A stretch of DNA of 18,288 bases, from the NCBI RefSeq assembly GCF_020217005.1, contig NZ_JAIWOI010000360.1, positions 1 through 18,288 of the forward strand. Direction: 5' to 3'. The translations under genes and the position numbers were made by a program. Source of the DNA: Rheinheimera sp. Its GTDB lineage: Bacteria > Pseudomonadota > Gammaproteobacteria > Enterobacterales > Alteromonadaceae. The notes beneath the pieces are model-generated. The model did not search any database, was not told the origin of the DNA, and worked only from the letters and a program-made list of their open reading frames with translations. Of this stretch, positions 8,669-16,443 are shown in pieces (the stretch's first letter is position 1; every line of letters begins with the position of its first letter).

Positions 8669-9256
8669 CTAGCTGATTTCTTCCAGACTATCTTCCAGCC
8701 AAAGCTCTAGTTCTTTGGCTGTTGTTGCTAAATCCTGTTTCAGCCACTGGCGTTTTAAATGTGGGGTCAGGGGCAACAATTCCATCCACCGAGATACCAA
8801 CCAGCATAAGTTCTGATGATCAGGTTCTGGATAAAGACTGGCCAGTTCAGGATATTGCTTAAACACCAGCTGAAGTTTCTGCCACAGCTGCAGTTCAGGC
8901 ATCGCATTTTGTGCACTCCAGAATGGTATAGGAGTCAGCTCAGCAACATGCAGCTGGTCAGCTTCCTGCCACCTTTTGGCGATCTGATATCGGCCTGAAC
9001 CTTCTACTGTGATCCCCAATAAACCGTCAGGAAGTTGTTCAAAGTCAACAATAGATACCAGCGTGACTTCAGGGCAAATCCGGTCAGGGTGTTGCTGACT
9101 GACCAATGGATTCAGACTGGCAATGGCAAAAGGCCGTATGCCACTACTGGCTTCTTTCATCAGGCGCAGATAGCGTGGCTCGAACAAACGCAGACGCATA
9201 CGGCCCTGAGGCAGCAGCAAGGTATTTAAAGGGAATAAAGCTATAGTTGGGTTCAT
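8669..9256 (-). CDS. LON substrate-binding (PUA-like) domain protein
   Basis: The 195 residues begin IALFPLNTLLLPQGRMRLRLFEPRY, the signature of the stand-alone LON N-terminal domain family (COG2802). That domain spans about residues 5-115, with the central GLLGITVEGSGRYQI. The remainder is helical. There is no AAA or protease domain, so it is not a Lon protease; function is undefined, and a role in substrate or protein binding is only inferred from the fold. It lies 55 bp downstream of the DUF2069 gene on the same strand and may be the last gene of the bepA transcript. An inverted repeat lies immediately upstream of its ATG. Its 3' end is 3 bp from queE. Confidence 0.88.
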   Translation of the reverse strand: MNPTIALFPLNTLLLPQGRMRLRLFEPRYLRLMKEASSGIRPFAIASLNPLVSQQHPDRICPEVTLVSIVDFEQLPDGLLGITVEGSGRYQIAKRWQEADQLHVAELTPIPFWSAQNAMPELQLWQKLQLVFKQYPELASLYPEPDHQNLCWLVSRWMELLPLTPHLKRQWLKQDLATTAKELELWLEDSLEEIS

Positions 9257-9285
9257 AACCGCAAGTCGTTAACTACTCTGCGGTT
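9257..9285 (-). promoter_or_regulatory. Inverted repeat abutting the start codon of the LON-domain gene
   Basis: AACCGCA (9257-9263) and TGCGGTT (9279-9285) form a perfect 7-bp dyad ending at the base before the ATG. It leaves no obvious Shine-Dalgarno free, so an mRNA hairpin could limit initiation; a protein operator is also possible. Confidence 0.35.
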
Positions 9286-9311
9286 GTATACGCTTTAGCT
9301 GAAGTTTCAGA

Positions 9312-9740
9312 TTAGTCGTTAATAGTTCTTATTGGATCGTCTTTCAGTTTTGGGATTTTTAAACCGAGCTCTTTGCCTCTGTTGCGGGCGTAATAAGTAC
9401 AGCCAACAAACATCATAGCTGAAAACAGCAGTTCAAGCAGGGCCAGCCAAAACTCTGTGCCAGAGCTTACCCACAGATGGGTAAGGCTGTGGATCATATA
9501 GAGCATCACAATAAAATTAGCCCAGGCAAAGGTATAAGCTTTGCCTGTGATCATGCCCCGTAACGGCAACCATAAAGGCGCCCATAACAATGCCAGCAAC
9601 ACTTTGGCACTGCCCAGCTCCGGCGGGGCCAGCCATAAAACCCAGGCAGGGATCAATAAAAAAAGCCCGGTAAAACCAATACGGCCCAGCCATAAATAAA
9701 GTCGGGTAGAAGGAGCCATAGCCATAGTCATATCATTCAT
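9312..9740 (-). CDS. DUF2069 family inner-membrane protein
   Basis: The 142-residue protein is strongly hydrophobic, with about four membrane segments (roughly residues 16-36, 45-60, 68-88 and 97-117). It has the family pattern of LPLRGMITGKAYTFAWANF in the middle and a charged tail, RNRGKELGLKIPKLKDDP. This matches DUF2069 (COG3308), predicted inner-membrane proteins without assigned function. Its ATG overlaps the wrbA stop as ATGA (9737-9740), indicating translational coupling. Several in-frame ATG codons near the start (MNDMTMAM) leave the exact start uncertain by up to seven residues. Confidence 0.9.
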   Translation of the reverse strand: MNDMTMAMAPSTRLYLWLGRIGFTGLFLLIPAWVLWLAPPELGSAKVLLALLWAPLWLPLRGMITGKAYTFAWANFIVMLYMIHSLTHLWVSSGTEFWLALLELLFSAMMFVGCTYYARNRGKELGLKIPKLKDDPIRTIND

Positions 9741-10324
9741 AACGTTTTAAATCCGGAAGTTTTTAAAGCGATAGCAGCTAAAGCTAAACGTTTGCCAAAT
9801 TGAATGGCCAGCTGATGTTCGTCTTTACTTAATGTATCAGAGCCTGTTAAACCGCTAACATGGCTAGGTCCGTAAGGGGTACCGCCTGTTTGGGTGTGAT
9901 GCAGTTCAGGTTCAAGATAAGGCAGGCCAATCACCAGCATGCCGTGGTGCAATAATGGTAGCATCATGCTAAGTAAATTCGCTTCATTGCCACCGTGCAT
10001 GCTGCCGGACGAGGTAAAAACGCCAGCTGGTTTGTCCATCAGGGCGCCTTTGATCCATAAGTTACTTGTCGTGTCCCAAAAGGCTTTTAACGGCGCAGCC
10101 ATATTGCCAAACCGTACCGGACTGCCAAAAGCAAATCCATCGGCGTCGAGCAAGTCTTGCTCAGTCACAGGCGGGTGTATACCCACAGCAGAACCATCCA
10201 AAGCCGGCACAGTGCGAAGCATTGCTTGAGCTCCGGCTTGCTGGATACCTATAGCAATTTTTTCCGCCAGTGCTGCCACAGAACCATGACGGGAATAATA
10301 CAGAATAAGTAGCTGAACCTTCAT
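9737..10324 (-). CDS. wrbA: WrbA-family flavodoxin-like NAD(P)H:quinone oxidoreductase
   Basis: The 195 residues show the flavodoxin fold of WrbA. LLILYYSRHGSVAALA forms the FMN phosphate loop, FGSPVRFGNMAAPLKAFWDTT matches the WrbA signature FGTPTRFGNM, and GVFTSSGSMHGGNEA and HHGM...GGTPYG line the flavin and nicotinamide site. E. coli WrbA has 198 residues. The enzyme reduces quinones by two electrons in the cytoplasm, limiting semiquinone formation. The start codon overlaps the stop of the arsC-like gene as ATGA (10321-10324), and its own stop overlaps the DUF2069 start in the same way, so these three are surely cotranscribed. Confidence 0.93.
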   Translation of the reverse strand: MKVQLLILYYSRHGSVAALAEKIAIGIQQAGAQAMLRTVPALDGSAVGIHPPVTEQDLLDADGFAFGSPVRFGNMAAPLKAFWDTTSNLWIKGALMDKPAGVFTSSGSMHGGNEANLLSMMLPLLHHGMLVIGLPYLEPELHHTQTGGTPYGPSHVSGLTGSDTLSKDEHQLAIQFGKRLALAAIALKTSGFKTL

Positions 10325-10668
10325 GCCAGCAGTGCCAGCATTTTGTCGGCAGGGCGTGCTATCACAGCTTTATCATCTACCTGCAGTATCGGTCTTTCAA
10401 TCAGCTTGGGATGTTGCGCCATAGCTGCAATCAATTGTTGTTCAGACAATGCAGCGTCAGACAAATTAAGGGTTTTATAGTCCTCTTCCTTTGTGCGCAT
10501 CAGTTCCCGTGCGGATAACTGCAGGGCTTTGAGTAACGCTGTCAGTTCTGTTACGGACAAAGGCTGTTCCAGGTAATAACGCACGGCGAACGACTTACCG
10601 CTTTGCTCCAGCAAAGCCAGAGCTTCACGACTTTTTGAACAGCGGTTATTGTGATAAAGCGTAATCAT
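10321..10668 (-). CDS. arsC: ArsC/YfgD-family thioredoxin-fold reductase
   Basis: The 115 residues begin MITLYHNNRCSKSREAL. The catalytic cysteine is C10 in the N-R-C-S-K-S-R loop of glutaredoxin-type arsenate reductases. The motifs RELMRTKEEDYKTLNL and HPKLIERPILQVDDKAVIARP retain the conserved arginines of the family. The closest known match by context and sequence is E. coli YfgD (119 residues), encoded next to bepA, whose real substrate is unproven; no arsenic resistance genes are nearby. The ATG at 10666-10668 is chosen because an upstream in-frame start adds 19 unconserved residues and overlaps bepA. It lies 20 bp after bepA. Confidence 0.92.
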   Translation of the reverse strand: MITLYHNNRCSKSREALALLEQSGKSFAVRYYLEQPLSVTELTALLKALQLSARELMRTKEEDYKTLNLSDAALSEQQLIAAMAQHPKLIERPILQVDDKAVIARPADKMLALLA

Positions 10669-10688
10669 AGCAACAAGAGCCTTTTTGT

Positions 10689-12149
10689 TTACAGACGTTT
10701 CAAACGATTTAATTCGGCTTGCCATTGTTTTTTCTTGGCTTCAATACGCCGGATTTCCAAAGTATTTTTTGGGCCTATGTGATTAAGAGTTTCATTTAAA
10801 TCATCAATTGCTTTTGGATACACAGCCATTTGATAGTACAAGTCAGCTCTGGCTTCATAATAGCGGGCATAATCTTCCATGGCTTTGTAAGTGTCTGCCA
10901 GCATCTCGTACGCCAGGAAAATGTCATTTTTGTAATACAGCAAGTTCCGGAGCAAATGCACCGCTAACCTGTAGGCTTTGCCCTGAGTTGCGGCGTTGGC
11001 ATAGTTCAGCGTAATGACCTGATTGTTGGGCTTGAGTAAATATTGTTGTTCCAGCATGGTCATCGCTTGTTCGGCTTTACCTTGCGCCAGCAAAATATCG
11101 GTATAGGCATCTATGTAGTACAGATTATCCGGTTCCTGTTGCCGCAGTTTGCTAATAATTTGCTCAGCTTTATCCACTTGCTTATCGTCAAAATATGTCA
11201 AAGCCAGGCCATATTGATTCGCCTTGGTATTGCCGCCAGGTTCGGCCAGCTTACGCAAAAAGTAACTTTGCGCATCTTTGGTTTGATACTGATATCGGGC
11301 CATGACGCGGGCCTTCGCCAGAGCATAATCCTGGCTGTCGGCGACAAAACGTTTAGGAAACTGTTCCGCTCTTAACCTTGAATCGGCCACACGGGATTGC
11401 GATAAAGGGTGAGTGTATAAAAAGGCCAGTTGAGTATTGGCAAAACGGCTTTTTTCCGCCAGCTTATTAAAAAACTCTGGTACCGCATAAGGGTTGTAGC
11501 CAGCGTCAGCCATTAATTGGATACCAATACGGTCTGCTTCCTGTTCATTACTGCGGGTAAAGTTTATGGCGCTTTGTTGTGCCAACCCCTGAGAAGCCAT
11601 GATACCGGCCATACCAGCTTCAGGATTGACTGTGGCCAACAATATAGAACCAAGAATACCTGCCAGAGTCAAAGGCGCATTTTCAGAACGTGCTTCTACA
11701 GAACGGGCTATATGGCGTTGTGTAACGTGTGAAATTTCGTGCGCTATAACGGCGGCAAACTCACTTTCTGTGTCCGATGCGGCCAATGTACCAGTGTGAG
11801 ACACAATGTTGCCGCCCAGCGTAGCGAAAGCGTTAATGTTTTTGTCATTAACCCAATAAAAGCGGAACGGGAATTTGACGTCCTGTGCTTTAGCCACCAT
11901 TTGATTACCCATAGAGTTCAGGTACTCATCCAGCAAAGGATCATAGACCATAGGTAACTGACCTTTGGTCTGGCGCATCATCACATCACCAAGCTGCTTT
12001 TCTTTATCCGGGGTTAAGGTAGAAAATGCATTGCCCCCTATATCTGGCAATGCATTATTGGCCTGCACTGAGGCCACAGAGGAGAGGGCCAAACATACAC
12101 TGAACAGGCTCAGTTTTATGAGTTGTGTTTTTACTGCAAATTGCTTCAT
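10689..12149 (-). CDS. bepA: Periplasmic M48 metalloprotease and chaperone with TPR repeats
   Basis: The 486 residues match E. coli BepA (YfgC, 487). A signal peptide (about 1-30, ending ASVQA) is followed by the M48 domain with zinc motif H137-E-I-S-H141, the third ligand E204 in NEQEADRIG, and the conserved H247 in YTHPLSQSR. TPR-like helices fill about residues 310-480. BepA assists assembly of LptD and other outer-membrane beta-barrels and degrades stalled ones. It is first in the bepA-arsC-wrbA-DUF2069 block. No Shine-Dalgarno precedes its ATG; instead the stop codon of a 42-codon ORF abuts it, so coupling is possible. No clear sigma-E promoter was seen. Confidence 0.96.
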   Translation of the reverse strand: MKQFAVKTQLIKLSLFSVCLALSSVASVQANNALPDIGGNAFSTLTPDKEKQLGDVMMRQTKGQLPMVYDPLLDEYLNSMGNQMVAKAQDVKFPFRFYWVNDKNINAFATLGGNIVSHTGTLAASDTESEFAAVIAHEISHVTQRHIARSVEARSENAPLTLAGILGSILLATVNPEAGMAGIMASQGLAQQSAINFTRSNEQEADRIGIQLMADAGYNPYAVPEFFNKLAEKSRFANTQLAFLYTHPLSQSRVADSRLRAEQFPKRFVADSQDYALAKARVMARYQYQTKDAQSYFLRKLAEPGGNTKANQYGLALTYFDDKQVDKAEQIISKLRQQEPDNLYYIDAYTDILLAQGKAEQAMTMLEQQYLLKPNNQVITLNYANAATQGKAYRLAVHLLRNLLYYKNDIFLAYEMLADTYKAMEDYARYYEARADLYYQMAVYPKAIDDLNETLNHIGPKNTLEIRRIEAKKKQWQAELNRLKRL

Positions 12150-12278
12150 TTATTTTTTGAACTCAGTCATACCGGCTTTAAACACTGGCAATTTTAATTC
12201 ACTTGGTCCGCTTACCCCAGCTTTTTTTTGGTAAATCTGCAACAAGAGCAATGAGATAGCTATACCTGATGCAGTCAT
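12150..12278 (-). CDS. Possible 42-residue small protein directly upstream of bepA
   Basis: A minus-strand ORF starts at ATG 12276-12278 and ends with TAA at 12150-12152, so the TAA is contiguous with and in frame with the bepA ATG. The peptide has a hydrophobic stretch (SGIAISLLLLQIY) followed by basic residues, then a hydrophilic half ending KLPVFKAGMTEFKK. AGG lies 4 nt before its ATG, close but usable. bepA itself lacks a ribosome-binding site, which makes a coupling role plausible. I recognise no homologue. It may instead be an untranslated leader; a weak TAATAT overlaps the ATG and, if used as a -10, would exclude translation from this start. Confidence 0.3.
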   Translation of the reverse strand: MTASGIAISLLLLQIYQKKAGVSGPSELKLPVFKAGMTEFKK

Positions 12279-12367
12279 ATTACCTGTACTGAAACAAGAG
12301 TAAATCAGAGTGTACAGTGGTTCAGTTAAATCTTGTTAAGCCACTGATAAATTTCAGTCTCTTTGGC

Positions 12368-12398
12368 AAAAAAAAACGGCTGAAGTTCAACTGCCGTT
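12368..12398 (-). terminator. Rho-independent terminator of the PQQ receptor operon
   Basis: Read on the minus strand, AACGGC (12398-12393), a 12-nt loop, GCCGTT (12380-12375), then an uninterrupted T run to 12368. It lies about 55 nt past the receptor stop codon. A shorter T run on the plus side (12400-12404) could give weak activity in the other direction. Confidence 0.8.
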
Positions 12399-12414
12399 GT
12401 TTTTAAACGAATGA

Positions 12415-12444
12415 CAGAGCTTAGCTGGTGGCGGCCAAGCTCTG
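12415..12444 (-). other. Stable hairpin between the receptor stop codon and its terminator
   Basis: CAGAGCTT (12415-12422) and AAGCTCTG (12437-12444) form a perfect 8-bp dyad with a 14-nt loop. There is no T run on either side, so it is probably not a terminator. It may protect the 3' end of the mRNA. Confidence 0.4.
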
Positions 12445-12452
12445 ACTGGCGA

Positions 12453-14471
12453 TTAAAAATTCAGGCTAAGCCCCAAAGACACTGAGCGTGGCAGCGCAGG
12501 TTCAAAAGAGCGGCCATTGGCCTGATTCACCACCACGGCACCAACATAGTTTTTGTCAGTGAGATTATCAACTCCCAACCAGCAGCGCAGCTGCATAGCG
12601 GACAGCTCAGATTCAGTAACCAGGCGCAGATGATAAACAGTTGATGAAGGAGCAAATAGTTGATTCTGGTCGCTGGTGGCTATTTTGCTTCGATACAAGG
12701 TATCAAACTGCAGTATCCACTCACTGCTTTGTAGCGGCATCCAGCTGATTTGCCATTGAGCTTGCTGTTTGGCAACCCCAGGCAGTAACTTACCTTCAAG
12801 CTCTGCCTGCTCAAAACGGGCGTTGAGCTGGGTCAGGGTCCATTGGTGTTGCCAGGACGGCGAAGCTGACCATAAGGCTGATACTTCAATTCCGGTGCGC
12901 TTAGTGTCGCTGGCGTTGCGATAACTGGTGCGGCCGCCGCTGGATTGATCCACAACTAATTCATTTTCGCTATTGACTAAAAACAGCGCCAGACTGGAGC
13001 GCCATTGCTCTAATTGCCACTTATTACCCAGCTCCCATTGTTGATTGGTACTGGCTTTTAACGCCAGGTTCAAACCTTCGCCGCTGTTCCTGTAAGCCAT
13101 CTCGGTGAAAGTGGGCGTTTCAAAACCCCGACCTGCACTGATGTACCAGGAAATCTGATCAGATTGAGCAAAGTTAACAGCCAGGGCCGCTGAGTTTTTA
13201 CTGAAGGCGGTCGAACCGCTGTCGTCCGGGTTTTGTGTTGTGATATAAAAATCAGTCACGTCAAAATTCAGATTTGAATGGCGAAAACCTCCGCTGAGTT
13301 GCCACCGCGGCGCCAGATCCCAGACAAAGCGGCTGTACAGATCAGCAGAACGCACTTCACCTTCTTCATCACGACGTAAATCGCCTTGATCGCCTCTGTT
13401 ATTTACATAACCCCGGCGCTCATCTGTACTCTGTTCAAAAGCGCTACCCAATGTCAGGCGCAGTGAATCAACTTGTCTGCTGTAAGACAAATCCAGGCCC
13501 TGATAGGGCCGCCTCAAGTCGACTACGCCGCCGGCTGAGGTCGCAGCCGCACCATCAAACCCCAGATACTGACCAACATCTCTGCGACCAGACCAGGCCG
13601 CTAAACGCCAGCTTTGTGCCGCTGTATCTTGCGACAATGCAAGGCTCCATTGCTGTTGTTTGGTAAATTTTCTGGTATCAAAAAGCAGCGCATTGGCTGC
13701 GGTTTGGCGTGGATTGGCCTGCCACTCCTGGGCCGTGAGTCCCAGGGGATCTTGCAGCAATGGATCGTAAGACCAGTCATAGCGCAGTTGTAGCTTTAGA
13801 TCTTCAGCCAACAGGCTTTGCCACAACCACTGAGCTTGCTGTTTCCTCGCATCACTGTGATCACGCTGACTTTGCAATTCAGCATTTTTCAAACTGATAG
13901 AGCTGGCATGGTTGTTTTTGACTAATGCCGCAGAGAGCACCTGCTGTCGGGCGAACTGACTATGGCTTAGTTGGACTGAGGCCGCATTTTCGACCGGCCA
14001 GCGGCTTTGCAACGCGACCACACCTCCTGCCGCATTACCATATAATACAGCCAGAGGACCTGTCAGAACTTCAACTGAGGCCAGTTGATCCAAAAGCACC
14101 GAACTAAATTGACCCTGTCCGTCTGGGCTGGACAAAGGAATACCATCCTGCAGCAGTCTTAGTCCACGAATGCCAAAACTACTGCGACTGCCAAAACCGC
14201 GGGCACTTAACCTGCTGTCCTGTGCATAGTTAGCTCTACTATCCGCTTGAATGCCGGGGATCTGTTGCAACATAGTCGCGGCATCGATTTGTAATGCTTG
14301 CTGTTCAAAGCTCTTGCGAAAGCTGCTGGCAGCGCTGCCAATCCAGGGGGATTGTTGGCCCTGAGCTGTGATCACTATTATTTCTTGCGGTAGGTTATTG
14401 TCTGCGGCTATCAGTTCGGCAGAAAAAAAACTGAGCGCTAAAGCGCTCAGTTTAAAAGGTAGATCATTCAT
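12453..14471 (-). CDS. pqqU: TonB-dependent outer-membrane receptor, PqqU/YncD type (PQQ uptake)
   Basis: The 672-residue protein has a signal peptide (MNDLPFKLSALALSFFSAEL, cleaved near IAA), a TonB-box-like EIIVITA, a plug (about 35-150) and a beta-barrel ending in aromatic F. It follows E. coli YncD, now PqqU, closely: NYAQD-LS-RGFGSRS-GIRG-RL, DGIP--PDGQGQ, EWQANPRQ, LRRDE, SAGRGFETPT, SSGGRT-Y-NA, and VVNQANGRSFEP against VIVNESNGRYYEP. PqqU imports the redox cofactor PQQ. The neighbouring upstream gene encodes a PQQ-dependent enzyme, strengthening the call. The chosen ATG puts the signal peptide at the N-terminus and lies 16 nt after the dehydrogenase stop; an upstream ATG at 14522 would overlap that gene. 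The Shine-Dalgarno is weak, so translation may be coupled. Confidence 0.88.
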   Translation of the reverse strand: MNDLPFKLSALALSFFSAELIAADNNLPQEIIVITAQGQQSPWIGSAASSFRKSFEQQALQIDAATMLQQIPGIQADSRANYAQDSRLSARGFGSRSSFGIRGLRLLQDGIPLSSPDGQGQFSSVLLDQLASVEVLTGPLAVLYGNAAGGVVALQSRWPVENAASVQLSHSQFARQQVLSAALVKNNHASSISLKNAELQSQRDHSDARKQQAQWLWQSLLAEDLKLQLRYDWSYDPLLQDPLGLTAQEWQANPRQTAANALLFDTRKFTKQQQWSLALSQDTAAQSWRLAAWSGRRDVGQYLGFDGAAATSAGGVVDLRRPYQGLDLSYSRQVDSLRLTLGSAFEQSTDERRGYVNNRGDQGDLRRDEEGEVRSADLYSRFVWDLAPRWQLSGGFRHSNLNFDVTDFYITTQNPDDSGSTAFSKNSAALAVNFAQSDQISWYISAGRGFETPTFTEMAYRNSGEGLNLALKASTNQQWELGNKWQLEQWRSSLALFLVNSENELVVDQSSGGRTSYRNASDTKRTGIEVSALWSASPSWQHQWTLTQLNARFEQAELEGKLLPGVAKQQAQWQISWMPLQSSEWILQFDTLYRSKIATSDQNQLFAPSSTVYHLRLVTESELSAMQLRCWLGVDNLTDKNYVGAVVVNQANGRSFEPALPRSVSLGLSLNF

Positions 14472-14487
14472 CTGAATCAACTGCTCA

Positions 14488-15600
14488 TTATTGCGGAGAT
14501 AAACGTAACAACTTACCGTCATCTTCGTCAGTCAGCAGATAAACTGCTCCGTCAGGACCTGCCTGAACGTCTCGGATACGGGCGCCAATACGGATACGTT
14601 CTTCGTGGCTGATTTTGTCGCCAGTCAATTCCAAGCGCACTAACTGACCAAACTTAAGAGAACCGACCAACAGGTTATTTTGCCAGCCATTGATTTGGCT
14701 GCCAGTGTAAAAACTCATACCGCTTGGTGCTATAGAAGGTACCCAGTAATGCAGCGGTTGCTCTAAGCCTGCTTTGGCTTTGGAGCCTATCACGCCGCCA
14801 CCATATTCTTCACCATAGGTGATCACAGGCCAACCGTAGTTTTTGCCCGCTGTGGCTATATTGATTTCATCGCCACCTTGTGGGCCATGTTCATGTGTCC
14901 ATAATGCACCGCTTTGCGGATGAATAGCTGCGCCTTGCAAATTACGGTGACCATAAGACCAGATGTCAGCTTTGGCATCAGCCTGATTTGCAAACGGATT
15001 ACCTGCTGCCGCAGAGCCGTCTTTATTTACTTTGACTATTTTGCCAAAGTGGCCTGATAGTTTTTGTGCATCGTCACGACGGGAACCTCGATCGCCCATA
15101 GTGATAAAAAGCTCCCCCGATGGGGTAAATACTAAACGACCACCGTAGTGGTAGTTGCTGTCAATGGCTTCTGCCTGACGGAAAATCACCTTCACCTGTT
15201 TTAAAGACTGGCCGTCTAATAGAGCGCTGGCCACTGCAGTGCCGTTAGTGCCGCCATCTCTCGGCTCGCTGAAGCTAAAGTAGATTGTTTTGTTGTTAGC
15301 AAAATCCGGGTCAAGTACCAGGCCTAATAAACCGCCCTGGCCTTGTACATGCAGAGCTGGTAAGCCTTGAATAGCTTCACTTTTTTCGCCGGTTTTGCTG
15401 ACGTAACGCATAAAACCTGCCCGTTCCGTCACCAGCAAAGTACCGTCAGGCAAAAACTGCATGGCCCATGGGTGATTCAAGCCGGATGCCAGGGTTTGCA
15501 TGTCCAGCGTCGCTTTTTCAGTTTTTAACGTCTCAGCCAGAGCAGGCTGAGCCACAAAGCTAAGGCCAAGCACCAGACCGAGTAGGGATAGTTTATGCAT
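14488..15600 (-). CDS. Periplasmic PQQ-dependent aldose sugar dehydrogenase
   Basis: The 370 residues resemble E. coli YliI (Asd, 371). A clear signal peptide (MHKLSLLGLVLGLSFVAQ, cut after ALA near residue 22) precedes a six-bladed beta-propeller of the soluble glucose dehydrogenase fold. Conserved segments are LNHPWAMQFLPDG, HVQGQGGLLGLVLDPDF, YHYGGRLVF with probable catalytic H151, IWSYGHRNLQG, EHGPQGGDEIN, KNYGWPVITYG and RIRDVQAGPDGAVYLLTDE. The family oxidises aldoses in the periplasm with PQQ. The ATG at 15600 has AGGA 8 nt upstream; an in-frame GTG eight codons earlier is less likely because it would bury that site. It is the first gene of a two-gene operon with the PQQ receptor. Confidence 0.94.
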   Translation of the reverse strand: MHKLSLLGLVLGLSFVAQPALAETLKTEKATLDMQTLASGLNHPWAMQFLPDGTLLVTERAGFMRYVSKTGEKSEAIQGLPALHVQGQGGLLGLVLDPDFANNKTIYFSFSEPRDGGTNGTAVASALLDGQSLKQVKVIFRQAEAIDSNYHYGGRLVFTPSGELFITMGDRGSRRDDAQKLSGHFGKIVKVNKDGSAAAGNPFANQADAKADIWSYGHRNLQGAAIHPQSGALWTHEHGPQGGDEINIATAGKNYGWPVITYGEEYGGGVIGSKAKAGLEQPLHYWVPSIAPSGMSFYTGSQINGWQNNLLVGSLKFGQLVRLELTGDKISHEERIRIGARIRDVQAGPDGAVYLLTDEDDGKLLRLSPQ

Positions 15601-15707
15601 ACAACAGATCCTTTTTTTGAGCACTATTTAGAAAACTGAGCATAATGGATAGCAGAAAAAAATACTAAAAATGCGGCTGGTATCCTGTCTCACGGGATTA
15701 ATGGAAC

Positions 15708-15821
15708 TTAATTTGCGCTTTTCAGGTAATTCAGCACCACATCATGGTGATTACTGGTTTTGAAGTCATCAAAGACTTTGCTGACTTTACCATCTTGTTC
15801 AATCAGGAAACTGATGCGATG
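15708..15821 (-). pseudogene. 3' remnant of a second bcp (peroxiredoxin) gene
   Basis: The last 37 codons read as a BCP C-terminus: HRISFLIEQDGK, then FDDFKTSNHHDVVLNYLKS and a stop. From ISFLI to LKS it aligns without gaps to the C-terminus of the complete bcp at 15970-16443, with 16 of 32 positions identical, so it is not a recent copy of that gene. HRISFLI and FKTSNHH are forms I associate with the BCP of Shewanella- and Rheinheimera-type hosts. The open frame continues upstream to 15902, but those residues do not resemble BCP. The peroxidatic cysteine half is absent. I interpret it as the stub of the native bcp left by an insertion or replacement. Confidence 0.75.
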
Positions 15822-15969
15822 CTGGTTTATGCTCCATAAAGAGTGCACATAACGGCATTTTATTAGCGATTCGGTGCAATTTCTAAAGTGTGCATAAATC
15901 ATCTTGCACTCTGATCACAATCGGCTGCAACGGTAAGAGTGTTTGACTGCCTTGTCGACTGCTAGTAAC

Positions 15970-16443
15970 TCAGCCTGCTATCAACTTACCTTTAAGATAA
16001 TCTAAAATCACTTCGTGATGATCTTTGGTTTTGAATTTATCAAATATGTGTTCGATTACTCCTTCTTCACTCACTAAAAAAGAAGTTCTTACGACACCCA
16101 TACTCTCACGCCCCATAAATTTCTTTAGTTGCCAAACACCATATAATTCGCAAACGGTATGGTCTTCATCAGCGAGTAGGTTGAAATTAAGTTCCTGTTT
16201 TTTAGTAAAATTTGCAAGAGCCTTTGGTGTGTCTGGGCTGATACCCAGAATAACCACATTTAATTCATTCAACTCAGATTTAACGTCACGAAGGCCACAG
16301 GCCTGCACAGTGCAGCCTGGGGTTGATGCCCGAGGATAAAAGTATACCAAAACCTTTTTCCCTTTGAACGATGACAGTGCCACTGATTCATCATTTTGGT
16401 TTTGTAGGGTAAAGCTCGGTGCCTTCTGTCCAATTTCAATCAT
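15970..16443 (-). CDS. bcp: Thioredoxin-dependent thiol peroxidase (BCP/PrxQ family)
   Basis: The 157-residue protein is full length for the family. It has KAPSFTLQNQND near the start, the active-site stretch YFYPRASTPGCTVQACGLRD with peroxidatic C44 and resolving C49 (E. coli C45 and C50), VILGISPDTP, NFNLLADEDHTV and KKFMGRESMGVVRTSFLV. It reduces hydrogen and organic peroxides using thioredoxin. gcvR, commonly beside bcp in gammaproteobacteria, is absent. Its sequence looks AT-richer than the genes to its left, and it lies about 150 bp from the C-terminal stub of a different bcp, so it may have arrived by transfer and replaced the native gene. A TATAAA lies about 20 nt upstream of the ATG, without a clear -35. 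Confidence 0.95.
   Translation of the reverse strand: MIEIGQKAPSFTLQNQNDESVALSSFKGKKVLVYFYPRASTPGCTVQACGLRDVKSELNELNVVILGISPDTPKALANFTKKQELNFNLLADEDHTVCELYGVWQLKKFMGRESMGVVRTSFLVSEEGVIEHIFDKFKTKDHHEVILDYLKGKLIAG

Noticed and set aside
10321..10668. Arsenic resistance determinant
   Set aside because: The gene is the YfgD-type companion of bepA, with no arsR, arsB or acr3 nearby, so a dedicated arsenate resistance role is not supported.
15938..15965. Third copy of the dispersed repeat on the minus strand
   Set aside because: Only AGCAGTCGACAA (12 nt) is shared with copy 2; none of the other blocks or the stem is present.
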